64,000 nucleotides of DNA from Anisakis pegreffii (lineage: Eukaryota > Nematoda > Chromadorea > Rhabditida > Anisakidae): the NCBI GenBank assembly GCA_035041965.1, contig JAPYMA010001608.1:1-64000 (forward strand), read 5' to 3'. This document shows, piece after piece, positions 24,690 through 38,200 of the stretch; positions within the stretch are counted from its first letter, which is position 1; the number at the start of each line of letters is the position of its first letter. The position numbers and the translations under genes were made by a program. Under the pieces are notes generated by a model. That model saw only the letters and a list, made by a program, of their open reading frames with translations. It had not been told where the DNA came from and did not search any database.

Positions 24690-26161
24690 GACGATGAACA
24701 ATTGCACTGAATCGCTCCAATTAAGTCAGTCATCTTAAGCTGCGATTCTCGGAATCAATAAGCTCTTGAATAAGGATTTCGATTGGGTAAGATATATCGT
24801 GATTTCTGCGTGGCTGGGGTCATGTTATGTCCGCAAACCATAGAACAAAGTATGGTTGCTAGTGGAGCCTGGGCATGTCAATGGATTGAACGTGATATAT
24901 TCTGAAATATCATATTCTCCTAACGTTTCCAGACTTCAGATTGAAAAATGAAGAATATAGCAGTAGCTGTGACGATGATCACATGAGATTCCCATTCAAT
25001 TGCCTCAACCAAAAATTAACTCGAGCCAGTACTCAATGTATTCCTTCCTAGTCACATTCAAACACTCCTAATTCAAGTTTGGAATCACTTCCCATGATTT
25101 CATTCGTTGAAGTTGAGTAAAAATAAAACAGAAATGGTTTTTCCTATTCAGATTGTTTGCAGGCGTAGTACTTTATGATAATATAATTGCAATATTAGTT
25201 GAAGTGTTTTTGAGTTGTTTTCAAGTATTGATGAGAATGGATGGATGGGTGGACCTGACATATAAATAAATGTCTCGTGACGGAAACATTCTGTTGACGA
25301 ATCAAACAACAGTGCATGCAGTCAGCTATTAGTACGAGTTGAATATTGTTTTTAAAGGAGTTTTCTGATATTTGAGACACTTTTATCACTCCAATTTCAT
25401 CAGTGATGCTGTTGGTTCGTCGTCCTTTACAGCGTTCTTGCACAACACACCCTTCTCACTAATAGACTCATTTCCATCAGCAATGTTATTGTTGTTAATT
25501 TCGAACGTTTGTATTATTGCTAGTATCGTAATTGCGTTTATTGCTAGTACAAGTACTCTTGATTGCATTCTGTTATTGTTTTTATCACCATCATTATTAT
25601 TCAACAAACCTTCCAGTTCCCAAACATACACACACATACATACACCTACCTACTCAATGCACATCCAGAAGCTGGAAGTGCTTTAAGAGTTTAGAGTTTA
25701 CATATACACATCAATAAAAGCATAACAAAACCATTGAAAAACAATCGTAATATTCGTCGTTTTGCTATCATTTTCATCGTAACGGAATATCTTCTTCGAT
25801 GTTGTGCAAAAAGATTAAGAGCTCATTACGTCTTACTATTTATATTTATGCATTTCAAATCAAGCAATTCGTCCGTCCGTTCATAAAAAATAAAACACAT
25901 AAAAACATCACCTCGGCGACACCAACGTCAGTTATTTAGCAATGTTTTTTTGCAGTTTATTATTGCTTTGCGGGCAGAGGGACGAAGATGTGTCAAAGAA
26001 ATCAATTTATCAATGAATCATCAAAAACAATCGAGAAGTCGAACGATTTTTTAGTTTCCAATTGTTTTTTTCAGATTTTTTCAATCGACGCTTCGTATTG
26101 GGTGTTCATACGCTTAACTATGCACTTTGATGCCAGGTTGGATTGGAATGATTTCAGTTTT
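24690..26161. other. Non-coding AT-rich DNA
   Basis: No gene is supported. An imperfect ATT/GTT tract lies at about 25480-25600. An (ACAT/ACAC)-rich stretch lies at about 25624-25660. Confidence 0.5.
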
Positions 26162-26503
26162 CTACATTCTGAAATGAAAAACTGATGTTTTGATTTGATT
26201 ATATTGAGGTTTGTTGCTGTCTCTGAGCGGAACTTTCTGATTCCGAAGAAATTCTCTGATTCTGAAGGCCGCTGCAGTTTCCACCTGCTTTCTTAACCAG
26301 ATGAAAGGTTTCACGGTTTCAGAAGCTTGAGGATATTTCATCGAACAGTTTTCGTTTTCGTCAAATCTTGAAATTTTAATAGTATTTCTAATCTTCCAGT
26401 AAATAGCTATCACACTTGCATTATTCAGTTCAGTAAACATTGAGTCAGAATTATTGACGCAGCATAATATCAGAATTACCATTAGCATAATACGTCTCAT
26501 CAT
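26162..26503 (-). CDS. Possible small secreted protein, 113 codons
   Basis: It begins with two ATG codons and a signal-peptide-like segment (MMRRIMLMVILILCCVNNSDS) whose end fits a cleavage site. The rest is hydrophilic and protein-like, with KFxW-type mixed composition such as PFIWLRKQVETAAAFRIREF and a C-terminus ending FHFRM. There is no low-complexity sequence. No family is recognised and no polyadenylation signal is evident just downstream on the minus strand. An internal CAG|GTGGAA could be a donor, in which case only the N-terminal part is coding. It is a better candidate than most frames here because the start, signal peptide and body are coherent. Confidence 0.25.
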   Translation of the reverse strand: MMRRIMLMVILILCCVNNSDSMFTELNNASVIAIYWKIRNTIKISRFDENENCSMKYPQASETVKPFIWLRKQVETAAAFRIREFLRNQKVPLRDSNKPQYNQIKTSVFHFRM

Positions 26504-26799
26504 TGTTTGTTATCATCGGTATCTTAATAGATGCAAGCCATGCTGATCAGTCATTCGACGGCAGTTCTGGTGTTTTATATTACATTCTTGCGGTCCAATT
26601 TGAGATTCCTTCAAAATTAAATTTATTCGTAGCATATTGTTTCTGCTAAAGTTCCGTTCAGTTCTTGAACTCTATATGGAAGTCTTCATCTGAAGCAAGC
26701 GCAGTTCCTTTTTGTTTCCTTCAATGTCTCCCTTGCTTTGATCCCCGTCAACGATTCTATCGGAAGATCCATTTGTTTATTAATGTAGTTAATTCATCG

Positions 26800-26855
26800 T
26801 CAGCAATTACATCTCATTACGAGTTTATCAGCAATTATATCTCATTACGAGTTTA
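26800..26855. repeat. 28-bp tandem duplication
   Basis: Two copies of a 28-bp unit (TCAGCAATTACATCTCATTA and 8 more bases) lie head to tail and differ at one position. A partial echo (GTTTATACCTC) follows. Confidence 0.8.
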
Positions 26856-27019
26856 TACCTCTACCAGTTTATACCTCATCACCAATATCACATTCTCCTT
26901 TACTTGACATTCTAATTCCGCGCAGCCAGCGATAATAACGCTGGAAGAGTAACAGCGCTGATAATCCTCCTTACTCATGAAATCCTATTTTCGGTTATTG
27001 ATTTGGCGAGAACAAAGGT

Positions 27020-27330
27020 GTTGGACTATTCTACATTAATGCTCACTGATCTCTAGGAAGATGGATTCAAAATGAGCCCGAAAATGCGCCCCGTTTGATC
27101 GAATGAATTGCATCCGATGATCGCTAAGGATAGCCGTTGAAATGACCAACATTAGCAAGCCAGCGATCTTCCGGGATAACGATTTTATTTAATGAATATA
27201 TAGCCATTTTCATGTTCAACACGAAATAAATTGAATCATGATGATCGTAATACAACAAGCAATAATGTAAGCCCGTTACCATAGTTATTTTGCATAATTC
27301 AAAACAGCCGAATACCGATCTAGAAGATAA
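27020..27330. repeat. Dispersed repeat, copy A
   Basis: It shares AATGAGCCCGAAAAT (27071-27085), AACAAGC, CGTTACCA and GCATAATT landmarks with 40050-40350, in the same order and with nearly the same spacing (222 versus 219 bases between the first and last). This is a diverged pair of an unnamed dispersed family. A small perfect hairpin (CCAGCG, 7-base loop, CGCTGG) lies just upstream at about 26927. No ORF is conserved between the copies. Confidence 0.55.
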
Positions 27331-27737
27331 CCGTGATAACGATGAACATGCTACAAATCGTCGAAAGCCATCGGCAAATCATCTGCTCAGTTTTGGAATA
27401 TCGTATTCCGCATTGACCGCATTTTGGTCTATCTCCGACTGAAAAATATTTATTCTTTCTGTTGTTCACAAGCATTCCGGGTGATTTGGACCATCAAACA
27501 AGCAAGGAAGTAAAAAACAGTCAAACAAGTTTCATGAGTTTCTTTAGCATACGGAACAAATTGGAATTTATGCAAAGTTTTTTATTTTCGAATTGAATAT
27601 ATCAAAAGTAACGAACTATTGAATACAGAGCGCATTTGATCACGGTTGTAGAGAGCGCCAAGGATGAAAATGATTGACGAGAATGTTTCGTGAGCGTATT
27701 TCGGTTCATTTAGGAATTCCATTCAGGTATTCCGCCG

Positions 27738-27978
27738 CTAATCCGCATGCATTCCCGATATGACACATGCATCAATATCCATTTCATAACATATTAATCT
27801 ATCCCTCTTTATGGATTGAATTCCATTTTCTGAACGTTTTTCATGCATTATCTCATATGAGACATTGCTCGAGAGTCGCCCCCTGATTTTTCCTAATGCT
27901 GATAATAATAGCTTTTTATCTAGCAAGAATCCACTCTTGTCTGTGCGTGATGGTTCATATCTTATGAGTTCCACTCTT
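27738..27978 (-). CDS. Possible internal or terminal exon, unrecognised
   Basis: A TTCCAG acceptor on the minus strand (27984-27979) is followed by an open frame of about 80 codons ending in TAG. The peptide is charged and non-repetitive (ELIRYEPSRTDKSGFLLDKK, then LGKIRGRLSSN). No ATG heads it and no domain is recognised. No partner exon was found. It may be a decayed gene fragment. Confidence 0.12.
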
Positions 27979-28052
27979 CTGGAACATTTTTATCCCTCCC
28001 ACGTACGAATCCCTCGAATTCTGTGCAGTCCTCACTCGAAATTACAACTCTG

Positions 28053-28054
<2 letters not shown>

Positions 28055-28118
<64 letters not shown>
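28055..28118. repeat. (AT)32 microsatellite
   Basis: An uninterrupted run of AT dinucleotides. Confidence 0.98.
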
Positions 28119-28121
<3 letters not shown>

Positions 28122-31100
28122 CATGTACGTATTTCTTTGAGATTTCAAATGAGCTGATTCAGTTAATTGCAGTATATAAACATATTTGTTTTTTTAAATT
28201 CTCATTTGATTACGTTTCGTCAAAACATCTTTCCACTGATACAATGAGTAATCATATTTTCAGTTCACATTTAATTGACTGATATTATAAAAAATCACGA
28301 AGCGAGGTTTGAAACTTGATTTCTTATCATTTGTGATCATAATCAGTTATCAGGCATCAATGCCAATCAAATTATTTGTAAAATATGAACATTCATTGTG
28401 AGAGTGATGGAACACGAGAATATGTAAAGACGTGCGTTGGATTGGAAAAATTGACGAGTAGTTGAAAATTAACATTTCGATTTGTAATATGACGCATGAT
28501 GAGGCTGATTTGATTGAATTAGAGTGGAGACTCGGGATTGATTTCCTGAAATAAACTGATTTCACACATTGATTCTTTCGGTAGGATTTCGGATTCGGGG
28601 TTTCTAATTTTCGATCTTGGATTTATTTCTGTCATCTTATCTCATCTCATATTGCGTTCAAGATTCGTCGATTTTGCCCTGTATATACATAGTTCACTTC
28701 TACTTTAGTTCCTTGCTAGTGTTGGCCTTAAAGGCACTCCTTCATAGCACTAGTAATCTTAGTACACAGGCACATGCACACACGCATTCATTCTCGTAAA
28801 ATCAATTCAATCGCGTTTTTTATCACGCTTTCGTCAGCCCATAAAAGGAAGGAGGTAGGCTTCGCGTATGCGATCAAACACGACTGCTACATGCATGCAC
28901 GTGTATATCTCAAAGCAGCAGCACTCGTGTTACAGACGAGCAATTGAGTTTCAGACGTTGAGCATGCTTTGAGCTATAATCAAGACAAACCAACCAATCC
29001 GTCCAGGTCTGCCGTCTGCCTGATGACTGGCGCCCATCAATGCTTGAATGAATGTTTTTTGATGTTGCCACAAATGTTGCGTTTCATGTTCTTCCATTCC
29101 ATTGATCAAATTTTCATATTTCCAATTCCATTGAATTTGCCGATTTTTGTAGCCTACTACATTGGTTTAGCGACAATACATTGTGCAGGCTTCATAGAAT
29201 GAGCAAAATTCATTCTTAATCACCTTCATCGTTAATGATGTCATGATAAAATGATAATCAGCGTCGTTATCACATCATGAATCGCTATTAGATCTTTGTA
29301 GTATAACAGTGCTATAATGATCACAAAAATATTGCTAGCAGATCATTATGGCAGCAAAAAATCATTGCTTTCACTAGGTCTTCCGACTATTCAATTGTGG
29401 ATTCGTTGATGAGGAAAATTAAATAAGCTAAGAAAATGATACGGGAATACCACTGAATTTGTCCAGCTTTACATGTACGATTTCTCATTATAACTGAAAA
29501 TCCATTCAGGGAAACACATGGATACACACCCTGATTACTCTTGCCGTAATCAACTGTCTTATTTGATATGACATGTTGATATTTTTCTTTGTTATCAAAC
29601 CTAATGCATGCTCATATGTGTCTTTCTCGCATGCATATTTTCATAATTTCAATGTTATACACTTTTTGGTCTGTCCTTACTGCTATTCTAGACAGGCAAT
29701 AGTCACAAAGTAGTGCATTTTTAGTGTATCCAGCCAACATCTTTCTTCGCCATAACCAATAAAAGCTTTTTCGAGCGACCAATAAACATCGTAGAAGTCT
29801 GGCAGTGGGTGCGACGTATTTCCGACAATTCCGAGATTCAGCCTAGGAACGAACTGAAGTGAGAGCCTAATTCAGACATAGTCTGAGTAGACTTACTCAA
29901 ATATTATACATCGTTTCATAGTGCAATACTCACATGAGCTCTAGAGACGACTTCTTTTTGTGTAATGTCGTCAATATTTTGAGGCCACAGAATCGTGAAC
30001 GTTTACTGATACAACAGACACATAATTTGTACTTTCTACACGTTGTCTATCAGCTTTAAGCACTTGGATCATCAAAACACATACATTTTGCATCCGGGAT
30101 ATTACACATTCATCTTTACATGAATTCGTTCATGGAATTAACGCCATCTGCGTATATTCCATTCATTGCTCACTCATTTCAGTTAGCAGAATTATCCATT
30201 CTGTTGACGGTTTCCATTCCATTCGTTGGCCAGCATCGATGAAATTATTGCGATCAAATCGCACAATATATAGCTCGCCATCAGAACAATTCCATTTTGT
30301 CATCCACCGACCCATCATACTTCACATTCTGCAAATTGCAGCTGCTGAATTATGTGTCCTAATTGTCATGTATAGTTCCATGCTATTATTTATTTGAATT
30401 GCTTTCTGTAATGTTTCATTTCTTGAAATTTTCCTACTCCAGTCAACAGCTTCGCATTCGGATCAATCATCGCAGTGAGTCTATTCTCAGCTGTGCAGTG
30501 CTCCTAAGTCCAACGGAAATTCCGTAATCGTATGGTAATAATTGCTCACTGAAGAACTCACTTCCTCAGAACCATCAGTGCTTTCTGACATCCTTCGAGC
30601 ATAAATAGTAAGCAAATTAGCAGCGTTATTAAAATTTCCATAGCGAAATGATGACGCAATGAGCTCTGATCACTTCTGTACTTTTTGAATGATTGATTCA
30701 ATTGCTATTGTCATAGTGTGATAATAGTCGTGCTAATAGCAGTAATACAACGAATCGGAATACGTTTATCAGAAAAAGAGTGATATCATTGCAGTTGCGA
30801 ATTCACTGTAAATATTCACATCACTTACTGCTGTTATCATAAGAGGATTACGTTCACACGACCACTGATTTTTGCCACATTGTTATGCATTGTTATTATT
30901 ATCATATCATTTTCATACACCAGATAATTTCTAAAGTAATATTGCAGCTATGAATTTGTTCATTATTGCTACAATAACATTAATAGTAATATTATTGTAT
31001 ATTATTGAATAGTAATTCTTGTTATCATCGATAATATCATAATCCTTGTTATTTCAATGAAGATCTTTTGAATGATGAATGATAATTGTTGCTTTTTAAT

Positions 31101-32014
31101 AACTATTACTATCATTATTATAGTATCACTGTTGTAACCATTGATAGTCCAACGTATTCTCCAAAATTGTTCTGTGTGCCTGTGCTGATCAAGTACGAGT
31201 TTCATCCTTTACAGAAAATATAATACGCATGATGCATTTAAACTGAATGAATTCATATGAAATAAGCAATGTGTAAATGATACATAAATATATTATATAT
31301 AATAGCAAATCTCAATGTTTTAAATAAACAGACGCAATTTTGTGTTTGTGTTGCTTTGCTTCACCATCATTCCCATAATATTAATAATAATAATAATATG
31401 AATTTGTCTCGGCAATTTTTGTGTTTGTTTATTATGTCGTCCTTGAAGTGTACTCTTTATGGATCACTTTCTATCTATACAAATGTCCACTGCTCTCATA
31501 GAATTTTCATTTTTTCTCAATCTTTCACCCGTATTTCCACGATTCAAATCCACTCTCTCTTCGCACTCTCATTCTTTTTGTTCGTCTACTTATTTGCACA
31601 ACTAGCCGGCACCAGTTGTTTCACATTTTGCGCAAAGCAGAAGAAAACCAACTCCGGCATGCATCACGATAGCAAGTTGGAACGAAAGCTTATTAGGTCA
31701 AGCATGCGTGAAATAGATTGAGAAAATGAGAGACTTTGGTGACAACTGTGTGGCGCAAAACATTCGAATGAAAGCAGTATGGAAAAGGCGTTGGCAATTC
31801 TGTGGAATATTGAGGAAATAGAAGAGACTTTTATGAAAACGGCAAATTCGTGATAGAATAAGCATGATAGAATGGCATATGCATGCATGAAACATCCATG
31901 CCATGTATCTTCGTTGTTCGATGCATGTAAGCGAAAATATTTTTGTCGAATGCATAATTATATGATTCAGTAAAAACACATCGATGTGCTATTTGTGCAT
32001 CATATTCATACGCG
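28119..32014. other. Non-coding AT-rich DNA
   Basis: No gene is supported. An imperfect AT-rich trinucleotide stretch lies at about 30900-31140, and a short (AAT)n tract lies at about 31375-31400. Confidence 0.55.
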
Positions 32015-32245
32015 TTATATGAACATATTCATTGAATGATTGACTGCAATTGCATCGGATTCCAGTCTAAATCTACGCTCTTGCTGTTGTTGTTGTTGCT
32101 GCTGCTGCTGTATTCTCTTCGATCCAATAAAACTTATTCGTCTTTCATGGAACATGCCATCGCCTGACTGTATTTGGTTGACGCTGAACCCGTCATCGAC
32201 GTGGACCAATGAGTCCGGTGGGTGGATCAATGAGCTTCCTCCATT
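32015..32245 (-). CDS. Possible terminal exon with glutamine run
   Basis: On the minus strand a CTAG acceptor is followed in phase 0 by 76 open codons ending TAA. The peptide (PPDSLVHVDDGFSVNQIQSG, then ERRISFIGSKR, then about ten Gln, then ERRFRLESD) is non-random, and the Gln codons mix CAG and CAA. The patch is clearly richer in GC than its surroundings. The acceptor lacks a T-rich tract and no donor or partner exon is visible. No family is recognised. The Gln run by itself may simply be a triplet microsatellite (32081-32111). Confidence 0.25.
   Translation of the reverse strand, partial: NGGSSLIHPPDSLVHVDDGFSVNQIQSGDGMFHERRISFIGSKRIQQQQQQQQQQERRFRLESDAIAVNHSMNMFI
32081..32111. repeat. 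CTG/GTT trinucleotide tract
   Basis: Ten mixed TTG/CTG triplets on the + strand, equivalent to CAG/CAA on the minus strand. Confidence 0.85.
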
Positions 32246-32249
32246 CTAG

Positions 32250-35200
32250 TTATAAGGATGCTTATTTCGGGAATTTTCACTTTTCGTGCGTGAGTTGATT
32301 AGCTCATGAGATTTGCCATTACTGTGAGATATCTGTCATAGTGTCATTTTTTCATCATCTTCATCACTGTTGTGTTTGTCGATTTGTCACATATTTTTCG
32401 TTTCGGTTAACCAGTGGTGATTTTCACGCTTCATTTTATATCGTTCTGTTTATACACGCGCTCCAGTTTAAGTATTTCCACTTTTTCCCATAGTATCATT
32501 TGAATTTGGAGACATTCATTTGGAGACATTCATCCCCGTCTGCGTCCAATCTCATCCGTGAAGCACATTGTTATCGAATTCATTCCAATCATTGATCCAT
32601 GGAGTAACAAATTATCTGCCTCATGAATCTTATATATTCTAGAAATTGAACTTATTAAGCGGAAAGATGCTGGTCAGATCGAAGTTCATTGTTTCAAATA
32701 TGTGCAGTTCCATTTATTGCGTCACTTGAGCGCAAACTAATGGGTAGTTTAATGAATATCAGGATTTTCGATTTCCATCATATCATCTCAATTGATCGTC
32801 TGCATCGTCAAAAATGAGCCCGAATTCTTAGCGCATGCTTCTATTGCCAAGTTTGACCTGTTGATCTACTTGCTAATCAAGATGAATGGTGACTGAGTCA
32901 ATGACAGGGACGCAAAAAACTTACAGAAATAATCATGCAATCAATGTTTTCATAACCTGATTACGTTAAGTTCAAACTGAAGTTGAATGATCGCGTTCGA
33001 ACGAATCATACATAAGGAATAGCTGTTACGTTGCCACCTCATCAGTACCATTCATATATTCATTACAGCAAATCATCATAATAATATTCATCTGTATATA
33101 GCACTATACAGTCAATTCGCAATTCAGTGAAGACTTTGCATTGTTTCCATAGTATGATGCAGCAAATGATAGATCGAGAGTGAGCAAATAGATAAGCCGT
33201 AATGTTCAATGACGTTAATTGTGCAGCGTTTCATTTCCAAACATAGTTTAAAGCAGTCGTCATATTATGAGGAACTCCGTAAATGTTGAGTTTGATGCAT
33301 AAGACGATTGAATTTAGCGAGTTGCATGGCAATAGGATGTAGCGGTATTAACTGTAATTGTTGCTGCTGATCACGATCAGTGAAGTTTCAAAGGAATTGC
33401 AGTCGAATAGACTTTTAGGTCGACATTTGAGCACTTTGGAAACCGCAGAACAAATAAGCCAAAAAGTTAAAAAACTCCAACTTTATGGAAGATTTTCACT
33501 TCACTCCGTTCTGAAACATGAAACGTCTATTCGAAACTTTCTCTAAAGTGAAATCACTCAATGCATCACATGTTGTCCATACTTTTCATTGTTCCCCTTT
33601 TGAGCGTAAAAATTGTTTTAAGAAACAAAGCTCTTCATTGCCACTTTCCAACGTTTCAGAGTGCATCGAATCCATTCGGTTTGGTCAGCCGTAAATAGAA
33701 TCATTTGCACTTTTGAATGACTTCGACCTTAGGAACTATTTGTACGGAAACGCATTCGTTCTTTCATTTTGTCGAGCGGTATTTGAAAAATTATTGATGT
33801 TCGTTTCCGTTTGATCAAAAAAAAATCTTTTCCTTTTAGCGAATCAGCGAAAAGTTTATACATTGTGTATTGGCAATAATCAATAAAACTTGTGTGTTTC
33901 CAGTGATTTTTTGTGCTCTAAATGATTTCATTTATCAAGCTTCTCGGAACTCTAATAAAATGCTCAATTAATTCAACTACAGGAAAGTGACAGCACTTGC
34001 ATCAGTCAATTTTCCGTGTCATGTATCTGTGACAAAATTCTAATTGAATCTTCCATTTATAGATCAGATAATTATAGTATCCACTATTCATTTTATTTCT
34101 GATGTCCATTCTGAGTTCCTACTTGCAAAATCAGTAGATCACCTAGGCAACTACTGGAACAAAACTGTTTTCTTCCATTCCCAATAGTGGTTACCTCTGA
34201 AACTTTTCCGATAGTCACATTTTCATGATTCGATCCATTTTTTCCTGAAGATGTATCACTTTGAAATGGCGATCGTAATCAGTGTGAGAAATAGTGTCTA
34301 AAATGTGGAGTTTCAAACGAATTCTGATTCTTCGTTCACTAAATGAAGTTTTTATTGGTTGTGCTTTGAGTGTTGGCAAGGAATAAAATTTGCGAAAACA
34401 ACGATAAAATCTCGCCAGAGAACATTGTTGAATAAAGATGAATTCAAAATTCAAACGACTACGAATAAAAGCAAAGGAAATCAAAATAAAGTGCTTTCGA
34501 ATGGAATGTTGTTTTGACGTGCGTTGTTTCCGAAAATAATTCAGAAATTTTTCGGCCACAACAACGTCTTCTCTAAAATCATTTGATCAGCTACCATATT
34601 CACAATTTTCAGTATCAGAAGAATCATTGCTTGGTAGCAGTTTCTCCTTTTTCTTATCGAATTATTTTTGTTTCTCTTCAAGAACTGGAATCTATTCCCT
34701 ATTTTTATAGATTCTCTTAGAATGTCGGGAAACCTTCACATTTATTATCGAGATTTTAATCCATAAAAGGAACTTTGCCTTCATTCATGATCTCACAACT
34801 TTTTGCTCTAGCAATAAGTGTAATAAAGTTTACGGCGCATATCGCGTCCACCTCATTAGTTATACTATTGACGACGCAGATTTTTTTGTGATGTTGAAAA
34901 CACTTGATCGTTTGAGTGGCGTTCGTCAAATTGAATTAAATGCTTTTTGGTTCCGGTTACTGTTGGTGGTGTAAAATTACTTGTTGCGGTCGTTAGCTCG
35001 GTTGCAGAGCACAATCTAAGTCAACTCAAATGACTGCAGAATGTGTTGTTTCATCCTTAAAAATTCGATCTATTTAGCATTGAATTCTACCAAATAAGTT
35101 GTTATTGAATTGCAGCATCGTTCAACCGACATAAATTATGCGTATTTGGTGCATAGTGGTCGTACTGAAACATTCACAACCCTAATAGGTCACCAAAGTG

Positions 35201-38200
35201 AGTTGAATTAACGAAAATGAACCTGTTTTTGTTCACATTTGTGCACATCGAACAAAAATTATTTCCTTCAGCAGTTGCAACCTCATTTTCGTTGCATTTT
35301 GTCAATTCATACATCAGTTGAATGCAATCCCAAATGAAACACAATGTAATTCAATGCAGTCATTAATTTGTAACATTGCACTGTTCTGTTTATTTTTCAT
35401 GTTTTGCGTTTCATATTCCGACGCAGTTTTGCTCGATAGTCCACTGATTCGCATCATTCGATCTATCATTGCTGCTACTATAATCATCATTATGCTGAGA
35501 TTCACATTAATAACGAGCAGCGAATAGAAAGAACAATAATACAGTTATAACAATGCTAACGGTAGATGGCAACCAAAATTGGTGAAAGAGATTATCCTAA
35601 AGACTACATTATCTATTTGGTAAATTCAGTAGTAATGTCAACAAAAGTAATGTCAATGGCAGTAACCATAATAATAATAATAATATCAAGCATTGCGATG
35701 TCAATGGTAATGAATATGATGATGAGATCAGCGATAATGTGATCATGTAACTTGTCACAGTCATTCGCTCGGAATCGCTCTCCGACCAATAATTTTGCAA
35801 GATCGGCTAATAATACTTTGGTAGCATGCAATTGTATGGAAACACACAAACAACTGAGAGAATATTTCTGTTCTTGAATAGAGATTTACGAGCGAACCGC
35901 ATGAATCCAGTTTATTTACTCCTAACAAATTAAACATTTGACATTGTAATAACAACAACAAATAATAATAATAATAACAATCACAATATTCACCCAAATG
36001 TGTACGCAATAAACAAATAACACATACCTGCAATATATACCTCACATCATTAGATTGCATGATGTTTGATGCTCAGGTTGAGCAATCACATATCTATCGT
36101 GCATGCATGAATGAAGTATTGTAAACGATCATGCATCAGCAGTGTTTTATTTTGTGCATTTGAATGAGTGAATGCGTTGTCACTCTGTACGTGTGTGTAT
36201 CAATGCAACAGTTTAGTTGCGCCACTTAACCTAAATTTAACTATATTCATTTGACACAACAAACACATTTTGAAACTTTCCTATCCAAATTCTTTCCAAT
36301 AACATCGTTTTACACCTTCACGTCGACGCCACTGCCGTAAGCAAGCAGCCCATTTTGAAACTTTTCGAAATCTCTCTTTGCTCCTTCCTCTCTTTGTTTA
36401 TTTCTTTCATCGTACTCCAATGTGCGCATAAATTCAACGTAATTGACCTAAGTTGCATCCATCCATTTTGCGTAGAGTTTAACAGTTCAACACAGTGACA
36501 CACACTCGCAAACACACATGAGAAACGCACCTAAAAACTTTGTTGCTCTAATTTTTGTTGCAACTTCATTGTTATTATTATGCAAACTAATATCATTGTG
36601 ATCGTTTCACTTCGCAAACGATCACAAATCTCATCAAATCTAACGAATCACCAAATGCAAAATCGCTCATAACATCCTCCATGTAAATTGCAACATCGTC
36701 CCATCTGAATGCAGTCAGTCAACTTATGCGATGCGCTGTTTTCATGCCGTTCTCATGCATTCGCTACATTTTTATTTTATTTATGCCTGTGTATTCCTAG
36801 ATTTTACAGGTTTCATCGGTTGACGGTTGCTGGTGAATTGTCAGTTTAGAGCCGGCAAAAGCGCTCGATTGTTTTTTTGGATTCGTTCATGCATTTATTG
36901 GTTTGATTAAGTGTGCACCTTCTATTGATAAGACTGGAAGGATCACATCAATGCTGTAATACTTTAGTTTGTAAATGAGCGTTAAAAAACATTTTATGAG
37001 GTTTTTATGAGGCATTTTGTGTGTCCTTTTTGCTTGTTATTGGAGAGCATTTATCATCTTCCACGTCCGACTACTTCTTGCTCTCATTTTGAGCAAATCA
37101 TAATCGCTTCTTGTCTGTTTGTGTCTGCAAGAAAAACTTCTATTTACTAGCAGCAATCACGAGAAACATAACATTGAGTGAGATATCATCGTTGCCTGAA
37201 GAGAAAATTAATGCTAGACATTGTTTTTTTAGCATTTAATACCCATTTTTCTTGCCAAATCACCAGCATACTCCTACTCCACAATGCAAAAAATCGCATG
37301 GTATGACCGAAAAATCAACAATAATGACTTGATAGCTGTTTGTTTCGTTATCTAGTCGTTTTGCTGCTGCTTTCAACTAATATCTGCAATCTGTACATCA
37401 ATGTAGTCTGAAATCTGATCAATTCAAGTCCCCCGAAAAAAAAAAGAAACACTAGCCAAGCCACTGAACAACAAACAACAACAATTGCAAATATCTGCGA
37501 AATCTACGAATATCGAACAGTTATTTGGAATTTCTCTGCGTACAGTCAGATATTCTGCTGAATGGTTTTGTGCAAACATAAGCACTACGCACTACGCACA
37601 GCGAGAGACTTCTGCATCATTTGAATTCGTTCGCTTATGAATGAGATTATGGTTGTCATTGAAACCGTAAGTTTGCCGAAGAAAATGCGTTTGGTTTTCG
37701 CGAAAAAACTTTTATTTTATCAGCAGCAATTGTCTTGTTGTTGCTATTGCAGACTGAAAGATAATTTTGTGTGTTTTTTGGTGAGGACTTTTGCTAACGA
37801 TACTATTGATATGAGCATATGAACAGTTATTGAAATGTTCCTCCCTCGACGTGTTCCAGCAGCAATCGAAGCACTAGTTTAAGACTACGCATTAAGGCAT
37901 CAAAGAAACTTCAAGAAGGCACCTATGCACTTGATTATGGATGAGCGACACTATCACAACGGTTGAATATTTGTTTTTTTTCGAACGACTCTTATTACAA
38001 TTATTATTTTCCATCAATTTCCTCCTGTTTTGACATTGTTCATTTCCTTTTTTTCCTCCTTATTTCTCGCATTTTATCTCGGCGATTTCTGGAATTTTTG
38101 ATTGTTGTTTTCATTTTTGATTAGAACGGAAAGTTGCTTGAGCGAGAAGTAAATGAATTGGTCGTTGCTGGATAGTTCGCACAACATTCCACAATTTTGA

